From DATFDN01 sp963818725 (GTDB lineage Bacteria; Pseudomonadota; Alphaproteobacteria; Acetobacterales; Acetobacteraceae), in NCBI GenBank assembly GCA_963818725.1, contig CAWFTU010000014.1, positions 868,001 through 932,000 on the forward strand: a stretch of 64,000 nucleotides of DNA, read 5' to 3'. A program made the translations under genes and the position numbers. Positions 8,655 to 21,291 of the stretch are shown here, one piece after another. Below the pieces are notes generated by a model that had not been told where the DNA came from, made no database searches, and worked only from the letters and a program-made list of their open reading frames with translations. Each line of letters begins with the position of its first letter. The stretch's first letter is position 1.

Positions 8655-9581
8655 TCATCTTCCCCACCGGAGTACGAGAGGCTCAACCCTCCGGGCGGTC
8701 TCGATGAGGCCGGCGCGTGTCGCGGGATTGAGGGGCAGAAGCGGGTGCCGCGTCGTCTCGGAGCGGATGACGCCGCCTTCCTTCATTAGCACCTTGGCGG
8801 CCGCCAGGCCGCATTGGCGGTTCTCGAAATTGATCAGTGGCAGCCAGCGCTGATAGGCGGCCGCCGCCGCCGCGCGGTCGCCCGCGAAATGCGCGTCCAC
8901 GATCTGGCGGATCCCGTCCGGATAGCCGGCCCCAGGCATCGTCCCAGTCGCACCGGCATCGAGATCGGCCATGAGCGTGATCCCCTCCTCACCATCCCAG
9001 GGGCCAACGATCGACTCGCCACCTTGGGCGATCAGCTCGCGCAGCTTGCTGGCCGTCTGCGGCACCTCGATCTTGAAATACGCGACGTTCGCGATCTCGC
9101 GCGCCACGCGGGCGAGGAAGGGAACGGGCAGCGCCGTGCCGCTGACGGGAGCGTCCTGGATCATGACCGGGATGTCGACCGCGTCCGAGACGCGACGGAA
9201 GAAGTCGTAGATGCCTTGCTCCGGCACCCGGATCGTCGCGCCGTGATAGGGCGGCATCACCATGACCATGGCCGCGCCCGCGTCCTGGGCGCGGCGGCTG
9301 CGCTCCGCGCAGATCCGCGAGCCGAAGTGCGTCGTCGTCACGATCACCGGAACCCGGCCGGCCACGTGTCCGAGCACCACGTCGGTGAGGCGCTCACGTT
9401 CGGCATCGGTCAGCACGAACTGCTCGGACCAGTTGGCCAGGATGCAGATGCCGTTCGACCCGGCTTCGATCATGAAGTCGACCGCGCGCTTCTGACCCTC
9501 GAGATCGAGCTCCCCACCCTCGCCGAACACCGTCGGCGCGACCGGAAACACCCCCCGGTATGGCCGCATCGCGTGAGACAT
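8655..9581 (-). CDS. DHDPS/NAL-family protein, probable 2-keto-3-deoxy-L-arabonate-type dehydratase
   Basis: 308 residues. The (beta/alpha)8 class I aldolase-like scaffold shows VAPTVFGEGGELD at the N-terminus, MIQDAPVSGTALPVPF, and the Schiff-base lysine in VAYFKIEVPQTASKL, then GPWDGEEG and the C-terminal LINFENRQCG and RHPLLPLNP. The latter features are typical of the L-2-keto-3-deoxyarabonate dehydratase branch rather than true DapA. It sits 10 bases downstream of an IlvD-type sugar-acid dehydratase, which fits an oxidative pentose pathway toward 2-oxoglutarate semialdehyde. Substrate assignment is inference. Confidence 0.78.
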   Translation of the reverse strand: MSHAMRPYRGVFPVAPTVFGEGGELDLEGQKRAVDFMIEAGSNGICILANWSEQFVLTDAERERLTDVVLGHVAGRVPVIVTTTHFGSRICAERSRRAQDAGAAMVMVMPPYHGATIRVPEQGIYDFFRRVSDAVDIPVMIQDAPVSGTALPVPFLARVAREIANVAYFKIEVPQTASKLRELIAQGGESIVGPWDGEEGITLMADLDAGATGTMPGAGYPDGIRQIVDAHFAGDRAAAAAAYQRWLPLINFENRQCGLAAAKVLMKEGGVIRSETTRHPLLPLNPATRAGLIETARRVEPLVLRWGR

Positions 9582-9591
9582 CGGTTTCCCC

Positions 9592-11334
9592 TCAGTGATT
9601 GTCGCGGGGCACGGGCGAGCCGGTGCGCCCTACGAGGAAGTCCAGATCGGCGCCGGCGTTCGCTTGCAGCACGTGATCGACGTACATCTTCACGTAACCA
9701 CGGGAGGCGGGCGGCGCGGGCGGTGACCAGGCCCCGCGGCGCGCGGCGAGCTCTTGGTCGCCGACGTGCAGGTGAAGGCTGCGCGCCGCGACGTCCAACG
9801 TGATCAGATCGCCGTTGCGCACCAGCGCCAGCGGGCCGCCCGTCGCCGCCTCCGGGGCGACGTGCAGCACCACCGTGCCGTAGGCGGTGCCGGACATGCG
9901 CGCATCCGAGATCCGGATCATGTCGCGCACGCCCTGCCGCAGGAGCTTCTGCGGGATCGGCATGTTCCCGACCTCCGCCATGCCGGGATAGCCTTTCGGC
10001 CCGCAGTTCTTCAGCACCATGACGCAGGACGCGTCAATCTCGAGCGAGTTGTCGTCCTTGAGACGGTGCAGCTCCTCAATGTTCTCGAAGACGACCGCGC
10101 GGCCGGTGTGCCGCATCAGCTCGGGCGAGGCGGCGGACGGCTTGATCACCGCGCCATCGGGCGCGAGGTTGCCGCGCAGGATCGCCATGCCGGATTCCGC
10201 CTTGAACGGCGCAGAAAAGGGCGTGATGACCGTCTCGTTCCAGCACGGCGCGTCCCGCACGTTGTCCCAGATCGTCCGCCCGTTCACCGTCAGCGCGTCC
10301 CGGTGAAGCAGCCCGCGCTCGCCGAGCGCGCGCAGCACAACGGGCAGTCCCCCCGCGTAGTAGAAGTCCTCCATCAGGAACCGCCCGGAGGGCATCAGGT
10401 CCACGAGGCAGTGGATGCCCCGGCCGAGCGCGTCGAAATCGTCGAGCGTAAGCGGGACGCCGATGCGCCCGGCAATGGCGAGCAGGTGAACAACGGCGTT
10501 GGTCGATCCGCCGATCGCGCCGAGCGTGCGGATGGCGTTCTCGAAGGCGGGGCGAACCAGGACCTTCGAGAGCACGAGGTCCTCATGCACCATCGCGACG
10601 ATGCGGCGCCCGGCCATGCGGGCCAGCTCGTTGCGGCGCGCATCCACTGCCGGGATCGCCGCGTTCCCCGGCAGACCCACGCCGAGTGCCTCGACCAGCG
10701 AGGCCATGGTTGAGGCGGTGCCCATCGTCATGCAGTGGCCGGCGCTGCGGTTCATCGCGGCCTCGGCCTCGTGGAACTCCTCAAGCGTGATCTCGCCGGC
10801 GCGGAGCTGCTCGCTCATGGAGATGATGTTGGTGCCGGAGCCGATGATGCGGCCCTGATAGACGCCGCGCAGCTGCGGCCCGCCGGAGACGCCGATCGTC
10901 GGCAGATCGGCGGAGGCGGCGCCCATCAGCAGCGCCGGCGTGGTCTTGTCGCAGCCCATCAGCAGCACGACCCCGTCCAGTGGATGGGCACGGATCGCCT
11001 CCTCCACGTCCATTGCGGCGAGGTTCCGGTACAGCATCGCCGTCGGCCGCATCGTCACCTCGCCCAGCGAGGAGACCGGGAACTCCAGGGGAAAGCCGCC
11101 CGCGTCCAGAACGCCGTAGCGGACATGCTCGGCGATGGTGCGGAAATGCGCGTTGCAGGGATTGAGCTCCGACCAGGTGTTGCAGATGCCAATCACCGGC
11201 CGGCCGTCGAACTGGTCTTGGGGAAAGCCGCGGTTCTTGAGAAAGGACCGGTAGTAGAACCCCATCTTGTCCTGCCGGCCGAACCAGGCCTGGCTGCGCA
11301 GGCGCTTCCCGCCCTCGTTCCTGTCGTCGTCCAT
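9592..11334 (-). CDS. IlvD/Edd-family dehydratase, probable sugar-acid (L-arabonate-type) dehydratase
   Basis: 580 residues from ATG 11334, with GGAGG upstream. Fe-S cluster and active-site motifs are in family order: NTWSELNPCN, LLMGCDKTTPALLMGA, SAGHCMTMGTASTM, KNCGPKGYPGMAEVG and DARMSGTAYGTVVLH. The SWSELNPCN-type motif and the DHDPS-like partner argue for an aldonate dehydratase (arabonate/xylonate branch) rather than dihydroxy-acid dehydratase of branched-chain synthesis. Expected reaction: aldonate to 2-keto-3-deoxy-aldonate. No regulator is adjacent. Confidence 0.85.
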   Translation of the reverse strand: MDDDRNEGGKRLRSQAWFGRQDKMGFYYRSFLKNRGFPQDQFDGRPVIGICNTWSELNPCNAHFRTIAEHVRYGVLDAGGFPLEFPVSSLGEVTMRPTAMLYRNLAAMDVEEAIRAHPLDGVVLLMGCDKTTPALLMGAASADLPTIGVSGGPQLRGVYQGRIIGSGTNIISMSEQLRAGEITLEEFHEAEAAMNRSAGHCMTMGTASTMASLVEALGVGLPGNAAIPAVDARRNELARMAGRRIVAMVHEDLVLSKVLVRPAFENAIRTLGAIGGSTNAVVHLLAIAGRIGVPLTLDDFDALGRGIHCLVDLMPSGRFLMEDFYYAGGLPVVLRALGERGLLHRDALTVNGRTIWDNVRDAPCWNETVITPFSAPFKAESGMAILRGNLAPDGAVIKPSAASPELMRHTGRAVVFENIEELHRLKDDNSLEIDASCVMVLKNCGPKGYPGMAEVGNMPIPQKLLRQGVRDMIRISDARMSGTAYGTVVLHVAPEAATGGPLALVRNGDLITLDVAARSLHLHVGDQELAARRGAWSPPAPPASRGYVKMYVDHVLQANAGADLDFLVGRTGSPVPRDNH

Positions 11335-11482
11335 GCCGAGCCTCCATTGCGGCGTTCCAGCTAGACCAGCAGGGCCGGGTGGTCCAGGTCGCCTCGGGCG
11401 CCAGCAGCCCACGGCAGGGCAGCCGGCGCGCGGCAGGATGCGGTCCTGGTGCTCGCCGACAAGGCCAACTTCTAGAACGGCG

Positions 11483-11690
11483 GTCCGGGTCCGGCGGCTG
11501 CGCCACGATGGCAGCCCGGTGCTGGCGTGGTGCTTGGGCAATGTGGTGGGCAGAGCCGACCGGCGCGGCAGCCTCTATCCGACCCGGCGCTGGCCCGAGC
11601 AGAAGATCAACGCTGCCATTGCGCCGATCTTGGCGGTGGGGCGGGCCATGACCGGCGACGGCAAGGCCGCCGCAATCGACCGCTTCCTCC
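11483..11690 (+). pseudogene. Phage terminase large subunit, C-terminal remnant
   Basis: One frame reads GSPVLAWCLGNVVGRADRRG and then WPEQKINAAIAPILAVGRAM. This is the typical end of TerL nuclease domains (NPVL-W-NVV, then KIDA-ALIMA-GRAM). No start, ATPase motifs or other phage genes are nearby, so it is a scrap of a decayed prophage. Coding similarity fades on both sides. Confidence 0.6.
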
Positions 11691-11902
11691 CCCGGGCCGC
11701 TGTGCGCGGACCTCGGTGGCTGACACGGTGTGCGGCGCCGGTCGGCCTTGTGCTCCTTACAGATTCCAAGCGCAGACACACATTGAGCCGAACGCCCCCG
11801 GAGGCGATATCTTTCGGCTCCCCAGGTCACGATGCCGGCGACAGAGGCGGGGGTTTCCTGACAGCGGGCGGCTCTTTGCAGTGCCCACGGAGTTGGCTGA
11901 GC

Positions 11903-12277
11903 ATGATCTCCACCCGCCTGCATGGGTTCATCGACTACGCAGTGGCCTTGCTGCTGGGCGGGTTGTCAGGATCCGGCTCCCTGTCCCCGCCGGTGCGGCG
12001 CACGCTCGGGTCTGCTGGCGCCTACCATACAAGCTATTCAGTCCTGACCGACTACGAAGCAGGGCTGCGACCCTGGCTGACGATGCGCCAACATCTGGCT
12101 CTCGATAGCCTCGGTGCTGTGGCGCTCTGTGGTGCGGGCCTGCTGATGCGGCACCAGCGTCCTGGTGAACGCGCGCTCCTCGTTGCCGTCGGGCTATCGG
12201 AGCTCGCGGTGGTCGCACTGAGTCGTGCGACGCCCGCGAGCGGTCCCGGCGATGATCCGCCCACGGGCAAAGTTTGA
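11903..12277 (+). CDS. Small conserved-looking membrane protein
   Basis: 124 residues from ATG 11903. Starts MISTRLHGFIDYAVALLLGG, then has YHTSYSVLTDYEAGLRPW, followed by hydrophobic stretches around residues 60-80 and 90-105, giving about three or four membrane segments. I recognise this as the kind of short integral membrane protein found widely in alphaproteobacteria, without a known function. It is followed by about 500 bases with only a gene scrap before the NIPSNAP gene. Confidence 0.6.
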   Translation: MISTRLHGFIDYAVALLLGGLSGSGSLSPPVRRTLGSAGAYHTSYSVLTDYEAGLRPWLTMRQHLALDSLGAVALCGAGLLMRHQRPGERALLVAVGLSELAVVALSRATPASGPGDDPPTGKV

Positions 12278-12527
12278 GGGTCTGCGGATGATCGGCGAGA
12301 CGAGACAGGAATTGCTGTCAAGCCAGTCGAATTTTGGCAAGCGCAGCGCCACTTTCTTCCCAGCAGACTGAATCGCCACCCCTGTGACACCAGCGCGCGA
12401 CGGTCGCATCCGGCCACGGATCGGAGGCATGGTCAGCGGGAGCGAGAGCAGTGGCCTGCCGCCGTTGCCGATTCACCTCTCGGACGATCCTTGCCCGGTG
12501 AGATACTCGGCGCGCTCGTGCGTCCAG

Positions 12528-12620
12528 CAGGATGTCGAACCTGCGCTCCTCCAGCGCCCGCGCCAACTCGGCCGGCGCGATCGAGTGGTCGGTGAAGAGC
12601 ATCGACGCGCCGAATCTCAT
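12528..12620 (-). pseudogene. N-terminal scrap of an LLM-class F420-type oxidoreductase
   Basis: From ATG 12620 the first 31 residues (MRFGASMLFTDHSIAPAELA and on to ALEERRFDIL) match the start of luciferase-like F420-dependent oxidoreductases. The similarity then ends abruptly in non-homologous sequence. A complete LLM gene follows on the other strand at 13455, so this is a separate broken relative. Confidence 0.5.
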
Positions 12621-12785
12621 GGCGGCATCCTCTTTACACGCTTCCTGCCGCCCATCATGGTTGTCACTTCAGATGCCCATCGACACAGGGGCCGATGGTA
12701 GCCCGACGGATAGGTTGCATATAGAAAAGGGCGCCGACGCTCTTCGGTTCGGCATCCCTTGGCGAGGAAAAGGAGGAAACAATCA

Positions 12786-13112
12786 ATGGCACTTTACGAG
12801 CTGAGAACATACACGCTCTACGTCGGCAAGATGGGAGAGGCCGTAAAGCTCTATCAGGAGCTCGGCTTTCCGGCCCTGAGCAAGGGAGGTCACGACAAGA
12901 AGCTTGTCGGGCACTTCCAGGGCGACACCGGCATGATCAACCAGATCGTGCATTTTTGGAAATTCGAGGACGACGCGGATCGTCGCGCACACTGGGCGGC
13001 GGTGTTCGCGAACACTGACTTCGTCGAGGGTTTCGCCTCCAAGTTCCGATCCTTGGTGATGACACAAGAAGTCAAGCTGCTGCACGCCGCGCCATGGGGC
13101 CCGCATCCGTAA
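12786..13112 (+). CDS. NIPSNAP-family protein
   Basis: 108 residues; ATG 12786 lies behind AGGAGGAAACA. MALYELRTYTLYVGKMGEA and the WKFEDDADRRAHWAAVFA segment are typical of the NIPSNAP dimeric alpha/beta-barrel family. Members often accompany monooxygenase or degradation genes and have no settled enzymatic role. It is monocistronic here as far as can be seen, about 340 bases upstream of the LLM oxidoreductase. Confidence 0.85.
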   Translation: MALYELRTYTLYVGKMGEAVKLYQELGFPALSKGGHDKKLVGHFQGDTGMINQIVHFWKFEDDADRRAHWAAVFANTDFVEGFASKFRSLVMTQEVKLLHAAPWGPHP

Positions 13113-13454
13113 CGAGTTGGGCCGCATGGTACGGGGATCTGTCACCACAGTCTCGCTGATCGAGCCATGCTGTGCCTGCACCCCAGCAGCGCGAGCCCTA
13201 GCCCAGCATCAGCGTCCTGTGTGGAGAAGGCAGACCGCGCTCGGATTGACCGAGTCATTGCGATCAGTGCGCTTCGTTGTAGCCATCTTGTTGATCGAGG
13301 CGGACTGGCCGCTCTCCAGCATGCGCGTCCAGCGCCACGGAGCCCATACCCTGTCCAAAGCCGGGCCGGCGCATGCAGCCTGCCACGGCCGAAATCGCCA
13401 TCGCGGTGACGTGCCAGGCCGCGCTGATTTCCGGAGGACGGTAAGGGACCCATA

Positions 13455-14465
<1,011 letters not shown>

Positions 14466-14938
14466 GACGCCAACCCGATCGGCCATTGGTTTGGCCCGGC
14501 GATCCCTGGTCGCGAAACCGGCTAGGACTGTCAGGGAGATAGGACTGTCAGGGAGAGCAGCGGCGCTCGCCATGCTCACAGTTCGCCGGCACCCCGGCGA
14601 GAGGCGTCTTGCACGCGGTCGGTGCTGATGCGAGGCCTTGTAAGCAAGTCCCCTCCTTCGACATCGTCCCAAAGGCATGCGGGCGACTTACGATGCTGCC
14701 GCCGCGCTGACGGACAGGTTCTGCCACGGCCACACAGTCTGGACCCGAATGGGCCTTCGGTGCATAGTTCAGAAACACCGTGCGAACGCATCGGAGGCGG
14801 CCGCCATAGTCGCCTCCCGGTTAAGCCGCTTCCAGGAGCCGAGTGCCTTGAGCGCACTGAACTAGCGCCGCTGTTGGCGAAAGCACCGGGTTTCAGTCAA
14901 TCTGCCGGCCAAGCAATAGGAATAGATCGGAGGAGCAA
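14466..14938. other. Intergenic region with a 17-base tandem repeat
   Basis: No convincing gene in about 470 bases. Two perfect tandem copies of TAGGACTGTCAGGGAGA lie at 14523-14539 and 14540-14556. The sequence close to the monooxygenase becomes AT-richer, and GGAGGAGC at about 14929-14937 forms its ribosome-binding site. Confidence 0.5.
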
Positions 14939-16555
<1,617 letters not shown>

Positions 16556-16569
16556 CAGACTCGATAAGC

Positions 16570-16612
16570 GACCAGGGGGTGAGGGACAGCAGCTGCCCTT
16601 CACCCCTCAAGC
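16570..16612. promoter_or_regulatory. Imperfect hairpin between monooxygenase and hydrolase genes
   Basis: GGGGTGAGGG and CCCTTCACCCC form an almost complete stem around a CAGCAGCTG core in the 78-base spacer. It lacks a following T-run, so a role in mRNA processing or differential expression is more likely than termination. This is only inference from base pairing. Confidence 0.35.
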
Positions 16613-16633
16613 AAAACCGAATTTGGGGAAACG

Positions 16634-17686
16634 ATGATCGAGAACGGCTACTACTCGCAGGCGGTGCATGGCCCCTACGAGCTGCACGAGATCGGCAATC
16701 TCGAATTGGAAGAGGGCGGCACCATTCGCGGCTGCAAGCTGGCCTACGCCACCTTTGGCACGCTCAACGCCGCCAGGGACAATGCGGTCCTTGTCCCCAC
16801 ATGGTACTCCGGCACGCACAAGATCATGGAGCAGGTGTATATCGGCAAGGGCCGTGCGCTTGACCCCGACAAGCACTTTATCATCGCCGTCAATCAGATC
16901 GGCAGTGGGCTTTCCACATCCCCGCACAACACGCCCGCGCCGGCGGGGATGGGGAATTTCCCGCGTGTGCGCATCGGTGATGATGTGCGCGCGCAGCACA
17001 AGCTTGTAACGGAGAAGTTCGGCCTACACAGTCTCGCCCTGGTAGTGGGCGGCTCCATGGGCGCGCAGCAGACCTATGAATGGGCCGTGCGCTACCCCGA
17101 GATGGTAAAGCGCGCCGCACCCATCGCCGGCACTGCGAGGAACACAGTCCATGATTTTCTGTTCACCGAGACATTGGTCGACGCCATCACGTCCGACCCT
17201 GGCTTCAACAACGGATTCTACAAGTCGTCGGAAGACGTTCGCGAAGGCCTCCTGCGCCACGCCAGGATGTGGGCTGTAATGGGTTGGAGCACGGAGTTCT
17301 TCAAGCAAAACCGGCACATGGCGCTGGGCTTTTCGTCCCTGGACGACTTCATCATCAACTTCATGAATGCCTATTTCAACGTGATGGACCCAAACGATCT
17401 GCTGTGCATGGCATGGAAGTGGCAGCGCGGCGACGTCAGCCGCCACACCGGCGGCGACCTGCGGGCCGCGCTGGGCTGGATCAAAGCCAAGACCTTCGTC
17501 ATGCCGATGTCTTCGGACATGTTCTTCCCGGTGGCTGATTGCCAGGCGGAGTGGCGGCTGATCCCCGACGCCGAGTTCCGGCCGATCCAAACCATCGACG
17601 GTCACCTGGCCCTGTTCGGCGCTGATCCCAAGGCGGTCAGCCAGCTCGATCAGCACTTGGGTGAGTTGCTTGCAGCAAAAACTTAG
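16634..17686 (+). CDS. Alpha/beta-fold hydrolase of the homoserine-acetyltransferase-like family
   Basis: 350 residues, ATG 16634 behind GGGGAAACG. GCKLAYATFGTLN near the N-terminus, nucleophile elbow GGSMGAQQ, an acid in the SSDMFFP region and the histidine in DGHLALFG give a complete Ser-Asp-His triad. The overall layout follows the MetX superfamily, but these MetX-like proteins are often esterases or acyltransferases of catabolic clusters. Placed directly behind a Baeyer-Villiger monooxygenase, hydrolysis of its ester/lactone product is the best guess. Confidence 0.82.
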   Translation: MIENGYYSQAVHGPYELHEIGNLELEEGGTIRGCKLAYATFGTLNAARDNAVLVPTWYSGTHKIMEQVYIGKGRALDPDKHFIIAVNQIGSGLSTSPHNTPAPAGMGNFPRVRIGDDVRAQHKLVTEKFGLHSLALVVGGSMGAQQTYEWAVRYPEMVKRAAPIAGTARNTVHDFLFTETLVDAITSDPGFNNGFYKSSEDVREGLLRHARMWAVMGWSTEFFKQNRHMALGFSSLDDFIINFMNAYFNVMDPNDLLCMAWKWQRGDVSRHTGGDLRAALGWIKAKTFVMPMSSDMFFPVADCQAEWRLIPDAEFRPIQTIDGHLALFGADPKAVSQLDQHLGELLAAKT

Positions 17687-17765
17687 ATGTCAGGGGGCAG
17701 CATCTATCGGCGTTGCCTTACGTTATGACGGCACGCCGACTTGCTCCGGCGCAGCACCGCTCGGC

Positions 17766-20029
17766 CTAGAACCGCTCGCGCGAGACCGTGTGTTGCTCGA
17801 CCTCCTGCCGCGTCCGCCAAGCCGGGCGCAGCGTCTTGGCATTGAAGAGCGATAGCTGGTCGGTGATGTGCGGCGAGCCAGGGCGTGAGGCGTTGCCGTA
17901 GCCCAGCAGGGCCTGTGCGTGCGCACCATCCGGCGCGAATTCGACGAGTTGCACGTACCCGTCCCCGCCATAGGACCACAGCGCCTGTGTTCCGTCCTGC
18001 GCGGGGAAGGGATTGACGACCCGCACGGGGCCGAACGGGTCGTCCGGCCCGCTCTCTGGTTGATTGGAGACCGGGATCGCTTGCTGGAACAGCGGATCGT
18101 GGGTAACGAGCACCGTCCTGTGCACGTCTCCCCAGGCGATGTCGAGGGCACCGTAGGCCTGCTGCACCGCCTGCGCCGCCGCGACCAGGTCCACCACAGC
18201 CTGTGCCGGGTCTGCCAGACCGACAGGTGTCGAGAGCGGCGCCTCAGCCGACCAGCCGATCCGGAACTTGGGATAGGGCGAGTAGAAATTGATCGTGTCG
18301 TCCTTCGGCATCGCGGGATCGGCGATGGCGGTGTCGAACCACCGCTCGAACAGAACGCCGCCTTTGCTCGCCGCGTCCGCTGTGCGGTCCCAGAAAGCGA
18401 GCACGGATGCCGCCTTCTGTGCTATCGCATCTCCGGATGCCTGGGCCGCCGCGATCAGGTCGGGAAGCACGCGGTCGGCCAGGAGCATGTGCGTGCTCTC
18501 CTTGCCGGCCAGCACCTGCGCGGTCGTCAGCTCTGGAATGGACAGGAGGAAGAGCGCCGCGTTCTGCGGCCGCAGCGCCGTGAAGTTCGGCGCGACATAG
18601 GAGGGGAAATTGGCCGGGTCGATCACCTCCGGGAAGGTGCTGGTCCAGGGCGGGTTGTTGCTGTTTGCGACAAAGCCGCCCGGCGGGTCAATCGCGCGCG
18701 GCAGGGCCGACCAGGGGAAGGTCGCGGTCCACAGCGCCTTCGGATCATTGCCGGGCAGGATGCCAGCGTAGTCCGACCACGTGCCCCCTTGCCGGACCGG
18801 CTGCCGGCCGCCGAACAGGTACATGATCTGGCCCTGCTGGTCGGCGTAGATGACGTTGAAGAACGGCATCTGCAGCGCCGAATTGGCGGCGACGAACTCG
18901 CCTAGGTTGCGGGCCTGCATCATGCCCCAGGTACCTGCATCACCATCGCAGGCGCATCCAGCCCGGCCACCCGGAGCGCCAGCGCCTTGGCTCCGTTGCG
19001 GGCGATCACCGGGCCGTGGACCGAGGCGTCGATGTCGATGGTCTGGCTCGCCAGCGAGCCGTCCGGCTGCCGGATCTGGATCGTGTCCTGGCGGTGCTCG
19101 AGCGGCAGCACACCGTTGCCGAACTGGTAGCCGCCGTCCGCGGTGAGCTGTAGCTCATAGAGGTCGGCGTTCTTGATGGTGTTGTTGGTGTGGGTCCAGC
19201 CGACCCGGTCGCTGTAGCCGATGCCAATGAAGGGTGTCCCCGGGAAGGCAACGCCGCTGGCATTCAGGGTCGGGGACGCCGGGTCGCCGACCACGAGGTT
19301 CGCCTCCATCCACTGATAGACGCCCAACCCCGGGATCGGCTGGTTGTTGCCCCAGGGCAGGTGCGGGTTGCCCATGAGCACGGCGTTGCCGCTGGCGCTC
19401 TTCTGCGGCGCGAGCGCCCAGCCGTTCGATCCCTCCGGGGTCAGGCTGGCCGCCACGGCGTTGGCCGCGGCCAGGCCGCCCGTTTGCCACGCCGCGACCA
19501 GGGCGGGCACGTTGTCCTGCTCCGGCATGAAGGTGAAGTGGATCGTCTCTTGCTCGCCGGCCAGGATGTCGGTCGGTTGCAGCGGCAGGACATGCCGGAT
19601 CGAGGGGGCGATCGTGTCGCCGTGGACCGCCGCGTACTCGTTCGCCCCCTCGACGAAGGCCTCGATCACCGCGCGCTGGAAGTCGCCCCCTTCCTGTAGC
19701 CAAGCGGCGGCGCGGTCGGGAATGCCTTCGGTGCGCACCCGCGTGTCACTCTGCACATTCGCGTTGCCGTCGCCCGGGCCGAAATACTCGGCCAGGCGGC
19801 CGCGCGCGGCGGCGACGTTGGTCAACAGCGTCTCCGCCTGGTTCTCCATCTGGGCATAGCCGTAGCCGCGCACGACGGTGAGCAGGTCGGGGCCGTAGAT
19901 GTGTGGGATGCCGTAGGTGTCCCAGAGAATCTCGCCGCCGCTCTGGGCCGAACTCTCGGCCGCGCCGGCGCTGGCCATGGCAAGCGAAAGTGTGACGGCA
20001 GCCACACACCAGAGAGCGCGACGGCGCAT
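17766..20029 (-). pseudogene. Penicillin-acylase / acyl-homoserine-lactone-acylase family protein, frameshifted
   Basis: The precursor would have about 755 residues. ATG 20029 follows GAGGAGAGGG and starts a signal peptide (MRRRALWCVAAVTLSLAMA). LWDTYGIPHIYG begins the alpha chain; GSNGWALAP holds the serine that becomes the N-terminal nucleophile of the beta chain after autocleavage. The frame breaks at about 18920-18945, inside the beta chain. The rest (FFNVIYADQQGQIMYLFGGR to the C-terminus) continues in the next frame. Members are periplasmic Ntn-hydrolases that deacylate beta-lactams or quorum-sensing lactones. With the frame repaired it would be full length, so a sequencing indel is possible. 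Confidence 0.85.
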
Positions 20030-20119
20030 GTCCCTCTCCTCGGTCCCGCATCGGTCGGATCGCAATTCGTAGCCTTGTGCCGGCAAGAGCGGAAGCCCGG
20101 AATTTGGTTGCACTGCCAT

Positions 20120-20296
20120 TATGGTGAGGAGAGCGTCCATTTTACGTTCTCCGGCCACGACGAGATGACCGAAGTCTCCGGCGACGGTGGTGCCGACCTC
20201 GAGCCGGACGGCTCCATCACCGATGAGATCCGCTTCGACATGGGCGACGAGGTATCTTTACCGCACGACGACCGTAGATTGTTCGCGCCCGGCTAG
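20120..20296 (+). pseudogene. Possible fragment of a small conserved hypothetical protein
   Basis: One frame reads VHFTFSGHDEMTEVSGDGGA and then LEPDGSITDEIRFDMGDE up to a TAG. This acidic, strand-rich pattern resembles the end of short hypothetical proteins seen near esterases, but no proper start is present in frame and it overlaps the HATPase stop by 4 bases. Low-confidence remnant. Confidence 0.3.
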
Positions 20297-20802
20297 CCCC
20301 GCTTTCCGCTTACGGACAGGCTAAGCCGAAGTCGATTAGACCCATTCTTTCTTTCGTACTCTACGTTGTCCATAAGCGACCGCACGAAGTGCAAGCCCAT
20401 CCCTCCGAGCTTCCGCTCGATAAGGCCCGCAGCAAGGTCCGGGGCCGGCACCGAGAGCGGATTGAATGCGACGCCGTCGTCACGCACCTCCGCCACCAAC
20501 TTGCCAAGCTTCAATGAAAAAGTCACCATGATTTCATGCGGCTTCTCGTCAACGTAACCATAGCTGACCGTGTTGTTGAGTATCTCCTCCAGGGCGACGA
20601 TCAGGGCATTCAGAGCGGGCTTTGACAGCTCATGGTCGGCTCCAAACTTGACTACCGCCTCGGTAACTCTTTCCAATTCGGCAAGCCGGTTACCAATGCA
20701 CACTGTGACCCTGTTGGCGCGTTGCTTTCCTTGCACCGACAGCTCCGAAACCTTGCATTCCGCCCTCGGCATAACTTGATCGCTGATGCATATGTCGACC
20801 AT
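20293..20802 (-). CDS. RsbW/SpoIIAB-like ATP-binding anti-sigma-type kinase
   Basis: 169 residues. Single GHKL (HATPase) domain: N-box ALEEILNNTVSYGY, G1-type VRDDGVAFNPL, G2-type GGMGLHFVRSLMD and a C-terminal RLRLSLSV strand. There is no membrane segment and no histidine-kinase H-box, so it fits the partner-switching serine kinases that bind an anti-anti-sigma STAS protein. A STAS gene lies 135 bases upstream in the same orientation. Which sigma factor or other target it controls is not visible. Confidence 0.85.
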   Translation of the reverse strand: MVDICISDQVMPRAECKVSELSVQGKQRANRVTVCIGNRLAELERVTEAVVKFGADHELSKPALNALIVALEEILNNTVSYGYVDEKPHEIMVTFSLKLGKLVAEVRDDGVAFNPLSVPAPDLAAGLIERKLGGMGLHFVRSLMDNVEYERKNGSNRLRLSLSVSGKRG

Positions 20803-20937
20803 TCACATCCAACTTAGCGAGCATAGTCCCGTCTGCCAGGCGAGCACACTCTCGCCGCCAGCAGAGTATTCAACAGCAGCTATCGAGGATTGAGATGCGC
20901 CCCACGCGCCACTGATGTAGATGCCGTCGAGCCTGCA

Positions 20938-21291
20938 TCAGCCATCAAGCGAGACCGCAGCGGCGCGGCGTAGCGCCTCGTCGCGGGACGCTGCAACCAC
21001 AAACATCTCCAGGAAACCACCTATTTCAAAGAGTTCTAGTGTCAGGCCATCAAGTCCGCACAACACCATTCTCGCGCCCACACCGTGAGCCAACTTCTCC
21101 GCAAACAGCAGCGAGCGAAATCCCGCGCTGGTCATGTGATCGAGGTGCGAGAAGTCCACCACAAGGGCGCGACAGCCCTGTTCCAGATGGGCCTTCAGCC
21201 GCTCGGTCAGCTTCGGCGCGTTGACGCTATTCACCCGTCCTTCAATGTGTAGCACGGTCGCATGATCGTGTCGTATCTCGAAGATATCCAA
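20938..21291 (-). CDS. STAS-domain protein (anti-sigma factor antagonist type)
   Basis: 117 residues if started at TTG 21291, chosen because AAGGAGGAAGCACG precedes it. Upstream ATG candidates would add non-homologous residues. STAS fold: HATVLHIEGRVNSVNAPKL, ALVVDFSHLDHMTSAGFRSLL, LVLCGLDG-type turn and ELFEIGGFLEMF. The serine in MTSAGF is the residue phosphorylated by the partner kinase in this family. Likely pairs with the HATPase protein just downstream and is reset by the SpoIIE-type phosphatase at 23530. Confidence 0.88.
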   Translation of the reverse strand: MDIFEIRHDHATVLHIEGRVNSVNAPKLTERLKAHLEQGCRALVVDFSHLDHMTSAGFRSLLFAEKLAHGVGARMVLCGLDGLTLELFEIGGFLEMFVVAASRDEALRRAAAVSLDG

